Below, one piece after another: positions 1 through 15,000 of a DNA stretch of 64,000 nucleotides (positions are counted from its first letter, which is position 1; each line of letters begins with the position of its first letter). Source of the stretch: Endomicrobiaceae bacterium (GTDB lineage Bacteria; Elusimicrobiota; Endomicrobiia; Endomicrobiales; Endomicrobiaceae); the NCBI GenBank assembly GCA_028690485.1, contig JAQVBD010000006.1, positions 1 through 64,000 on the forward strand, given 5' to 3'. The notes below the pieces were generated by a model. The model was not told the origin of the DNA, did not search any database, and was given only the letters and a program-made list of their open reading frames with translations. Position numbers and translations under genes: made by a program.

Positions 1-3000
1 TGGATGCATATCCAAGTACAGAAGTAAATTATGCAGAAGTAAAGACAAATATAGCAGCAGATGCGAAAGCAAGTGCATTATTTTTAAGCAGATACGGATA
101 CAGTATAAATGATGCAACAGAAGCACAGTTGAAAGCAATATTTCCGGATGGAGCAAGTATAGATCAGTTCTTTATGGATGCATATCCAAGTACAAATGAA
201 ACAGTAAATGCATTAGTAGATGGATTAATGAGTTATTTTGGAATAAGCAAAGCAACAGCAATGGGCATTATATTTCCTGAATGGAAAGATGCTGATGGAA
301 ACACCCAGAGTGAAGATAGAAGCGGATGGACATTAGCCCAATTAAAAGCAGCATATCAATCATATTTAGATCAACAAGCAAAAGATGCGAAAGTAAATGC
401 ATTAGTAGATGGATTAATGAGTTATTTTGGAATAAGCAAAGCAACAGCAATGGGCATTATATTTCCTGAATGGAAAGATGCTGATGGAAACACCCAGAGT
501 GAAGATAGAAGCGGATGGACATTAGCCCAATTAAAAGCAGCATATCAATCATATTTAGATCAACAAGCAAAAGATGCGAAAGTAAATGCATTAGTAGATG
601 GATTAATGAGTTATTTTGGAATAAGCAAAGCAACAGCAATGGGCATTATATTTCCTGAATGGAAAGATGCTGATGGAAACACCCAGAGTGAAGATAGAAG
701 CGGATGGACATTATCCCAATTAAAAGCAGCATATCAGTCATATTTAGATCAACAAGCAAAAGATGCGAAAGTAAATGCATTAGTAAGTGGATTAATGAGT
801 TATTTTGGAATAAGCAAAGCAACAGCAATGGGCATTATATTCCCTGAATGGAAAGATGCTGATGGGAAAACCCAGAGTGAAGATAGAAGCGGATGGACAT
901 TATCCCAATTAAAAGCAGCATACCAGTCATATTTGGATCAACAAGCAAAAGATGCGAAAGTAAATGCATTAGTAAGTGGATTAATGAGTTATTTTGGAAT
1001 AAGCAAAGCAACAGCAATGGGCATTATATTTCCGGAATGGAAAGATGACGATGGGAAAACCCAGAGTGAAGATAGAAGCGGATGGACATTATCCCAATTA
1101 AAAGCAGCATATCAGTCATATTTAGATCAACAAGCAAAAGATGCGAAAGTAAATGCATTAGTAAGTGGATTAATGAGTTATTTTGGAATAAGCAAAGCAA
1201 CAGCAATGGGCATTATATTCCCTGAATGGAAAGATGCTGATGGGAAAACCCAGAGTGAAGATAGAAGCGGATGGACATTATCCCAATTAAAAGCAGCATA
1301 CCAGTCATATTTGGATCAACAAGCAAAAGATGCGAAAGTAAATGCATTAGTAGATGGATTAATGAGTTATTTTGGAATAAGTAAAGAAATAGCAATGGGA
1401 ATTATATTTCCTGAATGGAAAGATGCTGATGGAAAAACTCAGAGTGAAGATAGAAGCGGATGGACATTAGCCCAATTAAAAGCAGCATATCAGTCATATT
1501 TAGATCAACAAGCAAAAGATGCGAAAGTAAATGCATTAGTAGATGGATTAATGAGTTATTTTGGAATAAGTAAAGAAACAGCAATGGGAATTATATTTCC
1601 TGAATGGAAAGATGCTGATGGAAAAACCCAGAGTGAAGATAGAAGCGGATGGACATTTGCCCAATTAAAAGCAGCATATCAGTCATATTTAGATCAACAA
1701 GCAAAAGATAAAGCATACAATCAAAGATTAAATGAATTGGAACAAAAATTAAAAGAAGCTGGTTATACAGTATCAAGAAGAGGAACAGAAAATATATATT
1801 TTGAAGTATCAAATAATAGTGGTTTAGTACTCAAAGTATATTTAGAAGATTTTAAAGATATAGAATCAATAAATAAAATATTTGATACATATGCACAATT
1901 AAAAGCAATAACAGGTGCAACTGTAACATATAAAGCAGATTCCAATGGTAATTGGTATTTTGAAGTAAAAACATCAGATTGCACATTAAGTGTGTATCCA
2001 TTTGATAAATCAGGTAATTATACATTTGATGTTAATAAAACAAAACAAATAATTGAATTGTACAGTAAATTTAAAGAATTAGATTCTAAAATTTATAATG
2101 TTACTATTAAAACAGATGAAAATGGATATATGTATTTTGAAGTAACTAAGAATAATGTAACAGTTAAAATATATCCATTTGATGAAGCAGGTAATGTTGT
2201 TAGCATATTTAATGCTTATTCTATACAGCAGATAGTTGATGTGTATATGTATAATAAGTTAGGAGAAGATAATTTTGGTACAGATGGTACCGGCTTTATG
2301 CAGAAAAGATTAGATGTCAGATTAGATGAAGCTAAAGCATATTTTGATCAATTAAATAAAAACAAAGAAACTTCTCAAAGTAGTACTGTTACATCTGAAG
2401 AAGGAACAACTACAACTACGACAACAAAATTGACATTTTGGGATAAAATTTCAAATTTCTTTGTAAGTATTTGGAACTGGGTTCGTTCATTATTTGGGTT
2501 GGATCCATTAGCATTAAAAGAAGAGACAACAACAACATCATCATCACCAACTGAGTCAACAGAAGTTTCAGAAAATACTGCTACAGAGAGTAATGTTTAC
2601 TCTTACGAAGAAAATGGTATAAAAGTAGAAATTAAACAAACTGATACTTATGATATTAATGGTCAAAAAGCAACAGTTTATGTAAAAGTGTTTTATGATG
2701 CAGAAGGTAACTATCTTGGTGTAGAAGAATTTTTAAATTATAACAATGAATTTTATAATAGATATATTTCTAATGAAGATGGAAAAGTTTTTTCTATTGA
2801 GTCAAGTATTGTAGATGAACAAGAGGATATCTCTTTTGTTTACTCAGAAAATAATATTAAAACTTTGTCCGGTGCATTGGTATCTTCTTTGGTTGAATCA
2901 AAATTAAAAGAAAATAACTATGAAGTCATTGGTAATATTGTATATGCGGTTTCAAATAATAAATCATTAACACAAATTGGTATTGGTACAGTTAGAATTA

Positions 3001-6000
3001 ATGGTAGCGATACAGCTGTTTTTATAGCTGATCCTAAACTTAATGCTGATGGTACATATTCTTTAAGTATTGTAACAGAGGAAGGGAAAGTAATAGCAAA
3101 AGTAGATTCATTGAAAATAATGAATAGCTATGGGAATATAACGACAGATGATATTGAATATATGCTTTCTAATGCTACTAAAATTAATAATGAAGAATAT
3201 TATTCATTTGTTGTAAGAAATTATGATGAAAATTTAGAAAACAATTCAAAATACGAGATACATATTGATACAGATGGTAATATTTATTATACATATGACG
3301 GACGAAAAGTAAATATTAATTATGGTGAATTTTATGCTATAAAAAATGCAGAAGCAAAAGCATTTAATGTCACAGCAAGTGGACAAATTTCTCCGGTAAG
3401 AATTTTTGTTGGTGAAAATGTTGTTCTTCATATATCTGATAATGAAACGATAACAGTCAATACTTCGTTATTGGAAAAATATATCCAAGGTAGTACAACA
3501 AAAATAACTGGTAAAAACCAAAATGGACAAACAGTTACATTAACAACAGCTAACTTAAACAAAATGGTTTCTAGCTTTAAAGAAATGGGTTTAAGTAAAG
3601 AAGGTGATATTTGGGTTTCTTCAAGTAATGTTAAATTTAGTTTTACAGATGAGAGTAAAACAAATGGAATATTAAGTGTCCAATCATCAGAAAATGAATA
3701 TTCAAATACTAAGAATTATGTAGCAACTATTGTTGGCTATAAAGATGGTTTGCCAATATACCAAACAGAAAAAACACCTGTTAGCCAAACTTTTGGTATG
3801 GGGTATAAAGATATGTTGGCTGATTCGGGCTTTAGTTATAAAGTAGCCAATATTGAAGGATTATTCGGCGAAATTAAAGATTATTGCGGTTATAATTTAT
3901 CAGAACTTACATGGTCTAAGACAGAAGTCCTTTCAGAAACCGGCGAAGTAATCCAGACAAGTTGGGCTGCTTATTCTGATAGTTCAACACCTGTTATAAA
4001 AATTACTCCTGATGGATATATAGATTTTTCAATTAACTATGAATATGCAGGTACTGTGTCTAGTTATAAGGGACAAAAATTAGATTGTGGTATAAGATAT
4101 AATTTGTTAAATGATGATGTTAATCAAGATCCAATGAACCTTGTTTCTATAACAGGAGTTGGAACAGTTGTTTTGGATTTATATAAAGGTTATGCATTTA
4201 TAGAAGATAGAACAGCTGATGGGTATTTGACAAGTAAATATTATATTACAATGGAAGATTCATCAAAATTATTTTCATATGAAGATGATAGTATAACTTG
4301 GCAAATGACATTAGATACGTATTTTGCTGATTGGATGAAAATTTCTAATAGTAGTGATATGGAAAATTTAATTACATCAGTTAATTCTTTAGGCGAAGGA
4401 AATATTTGGAGTGTTACAAGAGTAGAAAAATTTGCATATTATCTTGAAGATTGTAACTTAGAAAATTTAACAGATGAAGAAAAATCAAAATTAAAAACAG
4501 TATCAGATGAATACAGCGGAGCTTTGCTATCATTTTTGGGTATACCATTACAAACTCAAACATATTTAGTAGATGCAGATGGCAAAATAACAGAAAGTCT
4601 AATAAGTGAAAGCTTTTTTAACGGTATAGATTGGGAAAAACAAAGAATACATAGCTATGAAATCATTGATACACAAATTGAAAATGAAACTGTCCAATTT
4701 AGAAAGTATGAGAGAGAAACAGATTTTAGAGGGAACGTATTACAACAATATGAAATAGAAAATGGACAATATGTTTCCGGTGTTATAGTTCCGGAATATG
4801 ATCAATATGGAATCGGTTTAAAATCATATGCTGTTGTTTTTGAAGATGGAAAGGCTTATGTTACAAGCTCTACTAACTTTAATGGAAGAATAAGTGCTAA
4901 TACAATAGTTTATGAAAATAATGTAAATACTGTATTATTTGCACATGAAAGAACTCAAATTGAAGATCTTAATCCGTTGGGAATTTCTGATGATATGTTG
5001 GATGTTACAACTGGGAATATGTTCTCATTGGAAGAGTTATTGTTGACAGAAGATGGTGATTTAAAAGATACAGATAAAATTCAATCTGAAAAGTCTTATA
5101 TTTTAAATAATGCTGAAGGTAGAAATGTTATAACATTATCAAACTTGATGGTAGATGAGAATGGAAGTATTATAAAAGCAGAATCTGAGTCAGATGCAAC
5201 CGATTTTGAAAAACAATTTGGTTATCCATCAATTATTTCATACAGTAAATATTCACAAGAAGAAGTAACAATAGATAATGAACGCAGACAATTGAATATT
5301 GGTCATCCAACAGTTGTAGTTTCTTATGCATATAATGATTCTTTAAATTTTGATCAATATGGTGCAAAAGATAAGAATGGCAATTTAGTAACAGATGTAA
5401 CAGATGTTATTAATAACAGTAATTATATATCCAAAATGAACAATTTACAGATAGTTAATACAGGTACTGAAGCTAATAAGGTTATATCATTAGTTTATAC
5501 TGTTTATACTAACCCAAATTTTAATATGGATAATGCTTTTGATGGTTTAGTAAGAAGATTTCAAATAAATAATGATTCTGTTTTTAATGAACAGAAAGCA
5601 ACAGTTGCAAAATATATATCACAGATGTCTGGTTTGAAGGCTGTTTCTTTTAAAAGCGACGGATTAAAGTATTTTGAAATCTATGATTATATGGCATCAC
5701 AAACTGTTTTTGGCAGCATAAATATGAATACTTATGAGGTTAATGTTCTTAACAGAATGGGAAGAGCGCAGTATGGTTACCTTATAAATAACGATAATAC
5801 TAATTTTGTTAAAGATAGTGAAAGAAAAGATTGGGCAGAATTTATTGACGATTTGTCAGTTGTTGATAATACTGTAACATCAATAGAAAATGAAAACAAT
5901 AGTTCTTTAGCAGAACTAGTTTCTGATGTAAAAACAAGAAATTTAGTTCCTTTTGATAAAAATGGAATTCGTATAAGTAGAGTTTGGTCAGATATGTATA

Positions 6001-9000
6001 TATCTTATGAAAATGGAACAAGATATGTAAATCATAATTATTATGAAGTTAACCATTTAAATACTGGTGACAACCCAGCGATGACAAGATTTAGATATAT
6101 ATATGATGACAATGGTGTTCTTGTAAGAAAAGAGCAGAGCGAAATTTTTTCAGATTGGTTTGGTGAATTTAATAAATTTTGGGTTGGTTTACAAAGCTTT
6201 TATGCTCAAAATAAAGTTTTAGCTACAATCATTTTTACTATTATTCCTGTTTTGGGTATTGCATTTACATTTAAACTTGCAAGTGCAAAAAGAGAATATA
6301 AGAAAAAGAAAAAAATGATAATGGATTCATTGAATGCACCAAGAATATCAGGACCAGAAGCATCATCAACATTGGCGCAACCAAAGATAATTAGTCCTGA
6401 ATTAAAACAATCAGCATCTGATCTAATATTGGATAAATATGAAAAATTGTGGGGAGTCAGAAATGATTATTTAAAACGTGCAATTAATTCAACATTTATA
6501 TCAAGATTTATCAAAAATGATAGCGGTATTACTAATACTACAGACAACTTAACAGATGCAATTAGCAAATCTTTATTAAGTACTGGGAATGTTGATCAAG
6601 TAATGTTTGATGATTATCGTTGGTGGATAAGAAATGTTATGTCTCAAACAATACAAGTAGGTAATAGAGATAATTTCATAAAAGAAAATACCGGGTCATT
6701 TACACAAGAAGATTTAGTACTGTTTTATTATATATACATTGCAACTATGAACATGAGACAAGATGATATGGCATTTAGAAATATGTTGTTTTTCAATGCG
6801 AAAAAAATGATTCAAGAAGGAAAAACAAATCAAATTGGTCTTATGATAGATACGGAATCAGCAAGATTTTTGAATATTGTTGAAAACGGTCTCAGCATTC
6901 AACAACAAGTTGGACAAATGGAAGCGATGAATGCCGTTAAATCTAATAAAAAACTTCAAAAAGCAATAGCTTTCTACAAAAAAAATAAAGCAGAAATTGA
7001 TGAGCTGGAATCAAAATATAAAAAAGCTGGTGCAGATGATGCAAATTTTGAAAAGCTTACAGATGTAATGGATGGCTATTTTAAAAAGTATGGTTTTAGA
7101 ACATTGTTTGGTGTTAAGGGTGCAGGTGGCAGAGGTAAAATGAAACCTGATGAAACTTTAACATATTATGATATAGATGCAATATTTAGAAAGCCGGCTT
7201 ATGTAAATGCTTACAATAATATGATTTCGAATTATGTTGAAAGTGGAGAATATCAGAGAGTTAATTCTAATAATACAGATGCAAGAAAATTATCATTTGA
7301 ACCAAAAATGTTACCTTTTAGAGCATATATACCTCATTCTGGTAATCTGTTTGGTATTACAAATTTATTGGGACTTTCTCAAGCATTAACTAATCTTAAG
7401 GGCGTTGTTGTTATGTGGCTTACCAATTTATCTCTTGTTGGTGGAATTATTACATTTATGCAAGTACTCGGTTCAGTTGGAGTATTGAGCGCAATTGGCT
7501 TTGGAGGACTTTTTATAGTTGCAGGTTTAGCGCTTACAGGGTTGGTTTATGGCGGACTTGTAATAATTGGAAAAGCACTTCAAAAGAATACAGTAAATGA
7601 ATTCTATGGAAAAACAGTTGATAATTCACAAGATAGAGGATTAGAAAGTAAAGATAGAGATGATATAAAAACAGCTAAAAAAGCTATGGTTAAACGTTGG
7701 GCTGGAGTTCTTTCTGTTAAAACTATCTGGGAAGTATTTTTATTAAATACAGTAGTATCATCTATAATAACAACATTAGGTGGTTTTTCATCAATAACCG
7801 CAATGTCGTTAACTGGTATAGGCTTGATGTCTTTGGTAAATCCAGTCCTATTGTTTGCTGTTATTTCTTTGTTAGGAATATCAACATATATAGGTTTAAT
7901 ACGTCCAATGACTAAACGTGTGAATAAATGGTTTACAGATATAAAGACTGGGAAAATCAAAGAAACATCGTTCACTAAAAAATATCCTAAATTAGCAGAT
8001 ATTACAATGAAAGCATTACCACATGTTTTAGCAATAGGAACTACAGTCGCTATGATATCAGGATTTTATGGACTTTTCTCTATTGCAACAGGATTTGTAT
8101 TTATTGGTTTGTTAATTTTGCCATTTGTTTTATTTACATTTTTGGATTTCTTTGGGTTCTGGGATGTATTTAAAGCTATTAGTATTTTGATTACAAGACA
8201 AAAAGCTGGATATTTTGTTGGAAAACAATGGCAATCATTTCAGAAGTTTTTAGGTGCAGTTGGAACAGCAGATATTAATACAAATATTGAAAAAATACAA
8301 AATAGTGAGTTCTTTAAAGAATGGGAAAGTACTTTCTTACCTGAAAATGTTGCAGTTAAATTATCAGAAAACCAAAAGATGGTTATTTTTGCAAAATATT
8401 TCAATCAGATTATCATGTCATATTACAGAACCGGCAAGATATCTGCTGATGAATATGCAAAATATGTATTTGATTTTTCTGAATATAATGGTGGGAATAG
8501 TTTTGACAGAGAAATTACAAAAGTTCCGGATTTAAGTACAGCACCAAAAGCATTTGGCGCAAGAGAACTTTTCTATAGATTACACCAAGAAACAAGTGCA
8601 AGAGCAATACAAGGATTTAGAAATCCAAATTTAAAAGATATAAGTATATCAGCATTAATTCCTACTTTTGATGAAGGTGTTACATATTTACTTGATGTTA
8701 AAGAAGGAAAAACTGGTGAAAAATTAAATAGTGATACTCTGAATCCTGATGGTAATACTTTGCTTACACACTTAATGAATGTTTATGAAGGTGAATTTGC
8801 AAATATGATAACCAGAGTAGAAAATGGAATTGATTTCAGAGGACGTGCAAAAACTTTAACTGAAGATGATAAAGAAGTTATTGAACAAATGAAAGGTATG
8901 TTTGATTCAACTGGTAATGTTATAAAAGGGAAAAAACTTAGAAGAGCAGATGGTACAGAATTACCTGATTGTTGGGTAAAACAAGAAATCAGCAGATGGG

Positions 9001-12000
9001 CTGATGAAAAATTACAACCTTTAAGTCCAACTCAATTAGGAATTCTTAATCTTAGAGAGGCATTGGATTTCTTGGCTGAAGTAGAATTTAGTTCTGAAAG
9101 AAACGGGATGAATGATCAAGACTGGAACAAATATATTCATGGATTGGCTAATAATTCATTTGAGTTTATTTCCGGTTATCAAAATTTCGGAGCTGTTTAT
9201 AAAGATGGAGATAGTTCTAAAGCAGGAGAAGGTATTAATGATAGCAGAATTATAGGTTTGTTTGAAAATATTAAGGAAAACAGAGATATAATCGTTCCTG
9301 TAATGCATCAGCAAGAGTATGATTTCAAAAAATATAAAGCTCTTAAAGATATACAAAAAAGAAATCTTGCTTCGTCTTATGATTTAACATTGATTTCAGA
9401 AATAGAGAAAACAGATATTGGTAAAGACTGGTTAGCAACAGATACAGATAATGGCAAAAAATTCAAATTAACGTCGTTTAGACATTTAAAAGCTGAAGAT
9501 GTTTCTTATGCTAAATATGTTGAATTAAAAAATAAAATTGAAAAAAACAATGCAACAATAGCTGAAAAAGCTTTATTTGACGCTATTAATGCAGAAATTG
9601 CAAAAGAAAAAGTAAAATATGAAAAATGGGAAAAAACAGGACGAGAAAAATCAATAGTTGAAGGGTTTAAGAACAATGGTATAAAAGCCATTTTTGATAA
9701 TAATAATGGTATATTAACAACAGTTGTATTTGATGACAGCGGAACTACAATTTCTCCTTTCCATGGAGTAATGGGCATGGGAAAAGTTGACCATCATACA
9801 CATCTAGAAGGAGATGTTTCAAAAGATTTCCTATTGCAAATGGATATGAATCAAAATTTATTTGTTCAAAGTGCTTTGACATTTTTTGGAGCATTGCAGC
9901 CATTATTGCAAGATGAAGAAGTTTATAATGTTAGCTTGTTAGAGCAAATACCAACAAAGAGATTAACATCTGTTGGTGCTAAAGGTGCAAGTGCAGAAGA
10001 AGGGTTTAATGCTTCTCATAAAGATATGAATGAATTGTGGCAGTTACATATGTATGGACATCCAAATTTATTGAGAACTCGCTTTATACAGTCATTTTCA
10101 GGACAAAGTAAAGGTCTTGTCAGTGAAGATGCTACTGCTGGAAAATCTGCAAAAGTAAAAGGTGGCAAAACAGTTGCTTTAGATGGTTATGTTGTTGAAA
10201 AAACCAGAGAAGCCGAAGTTCCATCATTTACTGGAATGTTTACAAAGTTTTCAAGTGGTTCAGCAGAAATGAATCAGTCATCATATATATATGAATATAA
10301 TAAAGCTTTGAGAAAAGGTTTTGGCTTTATTGGCGGACTTACAGCTGAAGCAACAGATTTTATTGCCGGTCCGGGATTCTATGCTAAAGAAAGATTAGTA
10401 ACAATTACGGTAAAAGTATTCCTTAGTGCAATATTATTACTTGGTATAAGCGGTTTTTCTGGCTTTAATTTCGCATTTTTACTTGCTTTAATTGGTATTA
10501 CATTATCCCAAACAAGTGCTTTAACCGGTATGGTTAAAGATTTATATACTTTCGGCGAAAGTTTTAAAAAGTGGGCAGGTAAACTTATTACAAACTTTAG
10601 TTATTTCGTTACACAAATACAAACTCACAGCTATGGTTATGATGCTGGTTTAGCTGGAAGATCTGCTCATGTTAACACAGGAAGAGGCAGTGGAACGATG
10701 TTCTCCCAAATATTGCCAAGTATGATAACTGAAAAAGTTGGTGTAGCAGCTAGTGATGAAGTTAAGTCAAAAGCAAAGGAAAAAGCATTGGCTTCTGCAA
10801 AAAAAGAAGGTAAAAATGGAATAGCAATGTTTGATTCTCATCTTACAACATCTGTTTCAAATATATTAATAATAGCTTCAGCAATTTTACTTTCAGCAAG
10901 TTCTAGTTTTGCTCTTTCTATATTATATATTTTAATACCTTTTGGAGTTATATTAGGGCAAACACAACTTAAACAAGGTTTTAATATTTTCCAATATGAT
11001 TCTAAAGTAGTTTTTAGTAATATGGTAAAAGAATTTAAGAGATGGCTTGATATTAGTTTTTCTCCAAATATTAAAGAAGTAACAAATGATGAAGGCGAAA
11101 CATCATTTGTAGTAAGGCCAGAAATGTCAAGAGTATTAGCATTTATCGTAGGTGGTATTACTTTATCAGTACTTTTTGCAGCTAATACATTAGGATTTTT
11201 AATTAAGTCAGTTAATAAGATCGGTTATAAAATAGGGCAATATTTTGCTAAAACAAAAAATGGTTACAAAAATACACTTTATGGTTTTAGTCCTTTTGTT
11301 ATTATTTTAGTTATTTTAGCATTACCATTGATTCCTAGTATTATATCTGGATATAAAGAGCAAAAGAAAATTATTAATGATAATAAAGAAAAAATTAAAA
11401 CATTAAAAGCAGAAGTAGAATCATTAATAGCAGGTTCAGAAGAAACAAATGAAGAATTGACAATCAAGAAACAAGAATTAGAAAGTGTAATGCTTACATC
11501 ATATACTAGGTCAAAAATAGAAGAACTATTGAAAAAATATGATGTAAAAGCAAAAACCGAAGAGATATCAAAGACAGAAGAAGGGACAGTACAAACAACA
11601 GATATCAAAATAAATATAAATGATGAAGCAGCAGTAAATGCATTGATAGAGAAAGTAATATCAGAGCAAGGTTCAAAATGGGATGATGCAAGTAAATCAA
11701 TTTTCAGATCTACAAGAAAAGAATATATTAAACAATTGAGAGAAAAGGCAAGAGGAGCAAAAACACAACAATTGGTTATAGGAGAAAATTTTGAGGCATT
11801 GAGCAGATTGGCATCAAAAGATTTCAGTGAAGTCAATTTCGAACAGTTGGAAAATATATTAAATAATAAAGAATATACAGAAGAGGCAAGACAAACATTA
11901 GTAGATGTATGTCTGATGAATGGTGGATTAGGCTCTTCAATAGCTAGAAATGATTTAATAGCAGCAGTAAAAGTATATGAATCTGCATATAAAGAAGCAA

Positions 12001-15000
12001 TGAAAATCGAGGATAAAACAAGAAGAGAAAAAGCAATACAAGAATTAAGAAATAGTTTAATGGATGGAACATTCTTAGATAAAGATTTCAGCGGGATAAA
12101 AGTTCAATATGGTGCAAAAGCTGATGATTTATTCTTTGTAGTAAAAGATAAAGATGGTAAAGCAGAATTAAAGAGTATAATGCAAATTAAGTTAGAAAAG
12201 CTATTGGCAGAGAAGAACAGTGGAATATATAAAGGCATCCAAATAGCTATGTTAGTCAGTCCGGAGTCAGAAGAATTAGTAACTGCATTATATGATAACA
12301 ATGAAGGTAAGATAAACGGAGTAAAAGAAGGGAAAACATTAAAAGATGTGATCAGTACAGGTATGGAAAGACAGGATATGTATCCTGTTCTTCAATATAA
12401 TGAAGAAACAAATGAAATCAATTTTGTAACAACAGCAGAAGGACAGGCTGTTGATGGCGCAAAACCGGCACCTGGAGGACATGGAGTTTGGTTAGCGACT
12501 GTAGTTAAGAGAATATTAAATAGAACAACGAATGCAGTAGAAAAAGCAGTAACAATAATAGGTAATTCGGACGCTTTGGCAAGTGGACCAATAGCACAGT
12601 TGATAGGTTACATGACAAAGAATAAAGTAGGAATAGTAATAGTATCAGTAGACAGAGAATCAATAGATAGAAAGGGTGGAGTATTCGGCTTAATGACTAA
12701 AGAAGTATTGAATGAAAAGGGTGAAGTAATAAAAGTTATAAAAGTTCCAACGATATTAGAATTAGCTCAAGCAAAAGCAGCAAATCAAGCAGCATTATTT
12801 GAAGAATTAGGCTTATTACCAGAGAAAGAAGGTGAAGAAGTATTGCCTCAGCCATTTAATTCAAATACAGTATTTGTTAATGATGTAATTATGAAAAAAT
12901 TACATGATGGATTATTAAAATTAGGTATGACTGAAGAAGAGTTTGATAAATTAATGTTGCCTGATTTAATGGGTAATACAAAGAAAGGATATACGAAGAT
13001 AGAAGGAGCATTAGGTTCATCAACATTGAACATGAATGCAAACTTAGAAGTATTAAGAATACAAAATCCAAAAGTAAATGCATTAATGAATTCTATATTA
13101 GGTAAAGATCAACAGTTAGTGAAGATAGTAAATGCAAAAAAAGAACTTAGAGATATAGTATTTACTCCGGTAAAATTTGCAACAGATTTCTGGATACAAT
13201 TTACAAACGGAGAAATCAAAAATGGAGTGTGGAGAAGTAAATCACCGGAAGGTCACGGAGCAGTTAATGTAGAAGCGATAAATAATGTAAAAGAAAAACA
13301 ATATACTGATGTGTCATACTTCTTAAAGAATTGGAGAGGAGTAGATATTACAAGATTGTCAAATTTACATGTAAACGGTGATGATATAAAATTCAATGAT
13401 GTTACAATGCAAGGAGATGTAACTGTAACAAATAAGACAAAGAATAATTTGATTGTAAGAAATGCAGCTTTAAATAATTTATCAATAATTGTAAATGATG
13501 ATGGTTTTACAATTTCTGATAAAGATGGCAAATCAGTAGCTAATAATTTTATTCAAGTAATTGATGGTAATAATATTATAATTGAGCAAGTAAAATCTGA
13601 TGAAGGTGTAGTTGAATCAGAAGCTAAAGCAGAACAAGAATCTGAAGAATTATTAGCTGTAGCAGGTGATTCAGTAGTAAAAGCTGTAAATCCAATAAAA
13701 TCAATACAAGAAATAGCAGTAAAAGTTGTTGAACAAACAGATAGTAAAGTAAGTATTTCTGATGAAGCAGCAGTAAATGCATTAGTTGAAAAAATTGTAA
13801 CTGAAAAAGGTAAAGATTGGTCAGAAGCAGGCAAAGCTATATTTAGAAGAACTATATCTAAATATGTAGAACAATTAAATAATGAAGCAAAGGGTTTAAA
13901 ATCAAGTAAATTAGTTATAGGTGAAAATTTCCGTCCGTTTGCTATTGTTAAAGGTAAAATAGCAAGTTTAGTTCAATTAGCTAACATATTAAAAAATGAT
14001 GCTTATGAAAAAGAAGCTCAAAAAGTTAATGTAGATGTTGACTTAATGAATGGAGGAATTGGTTCATCGATAGTTAGAGATGGTTTAATTGTAGCAGTTC
14101 GTTTGTTTAATGAAGAATTAGCAAAAGCAGGACAAATTAAAAACGAAAAAGAAAAACAAGCAAAAATTGCTGAATTACAAGAACAGTTAAAAACTTTAAC
14201 TTTCATGGATAAAGTTAATTCTGATGCTAAAGCAAAATACGGAGCAAAAGCAGACGACTTGTATTTTGTTACAGTTGATGATGATGGCAAATATGAATTA
14301 AAGAGCATAATGGAAGCAAAATTAGAACATATATTATCTGCTAAAAATAGTGGTACCTATGCTAATGTTAGAATGGTTATGTTAGTTAGTCCTGAATCAA
14401 AACCTTTAGTAGAGGACTTATACAAGAAAAATGCCCCTGGTTCTGACAAGAGTATTAAGACAGCATTAGAAGCAGATATGGAACAACAAGATATGTATCC
14501 TGTTGTGCAATATGATAAAGATGCTCAGAAAATTAATTTCTTGGTAAATGATACAGATCCAAAAGCACCAGGCGGACATGGAGTATGGTTAGCAACATTA
14601 ATGAAGAGAATTTTGAATAAAAAATTAAATGGTGCAAAATCTGTATCAATTATAGGTAACTCGGATGCAATGGCAAGTGGACCTATATCAAGGCTTATAG
14701 GTTATATGTCAAAAGAAAAAGTTGGTATGGTAATAATATCAGTTGACAGAGAGTCAATAGATAGAAAGGGTGGAGTATTTGGATTATTGGAAAAAGAAGT
14801 TAGAGATACAAATGGTAAAGTTATTGATACTGTTCAAGTCCCAACAATATTAGAACTTGCTCAGGCAAAAGCAGCAGAGCAAGCCGGATTATTTGAACAG
14901 TTAGGCTTTAGAGCAACAGATAATGCACAACCATTTAATTCAAATACTGTTTTTATTAATGATGCTATAATGCAGCAGTTACATGAAGGTTTAATATCAA

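Noticed and set aside
204-1715. CRISPR-like regular repeats
   Set aside because: The 189-bp units are contiguous, in frame and without spacers, so they are protein repeats.
268-1812. A ladder of antisense 60-aa open frames
   Set aside because: They repeat every 189 bp because the sense repeats do, have no ribosome sites, and encode low-complexity Leu/His-rich peptides; they are shadows of the array.
7415-7600. A 61-aa frame inside the membrane cluster of giant 1
   Set aside because: It overlaps well-supported membrane helices in the main frame and has no start signal.
8200-10390. GT2 cellulose/curdlan synthase as an alternative for the giant synthase
   Set aside because: I see no D,D,D..QxxRW pattern; the ordered motifs (YGHP, SEDxxAG, NTGRG) fit GT48 instead.
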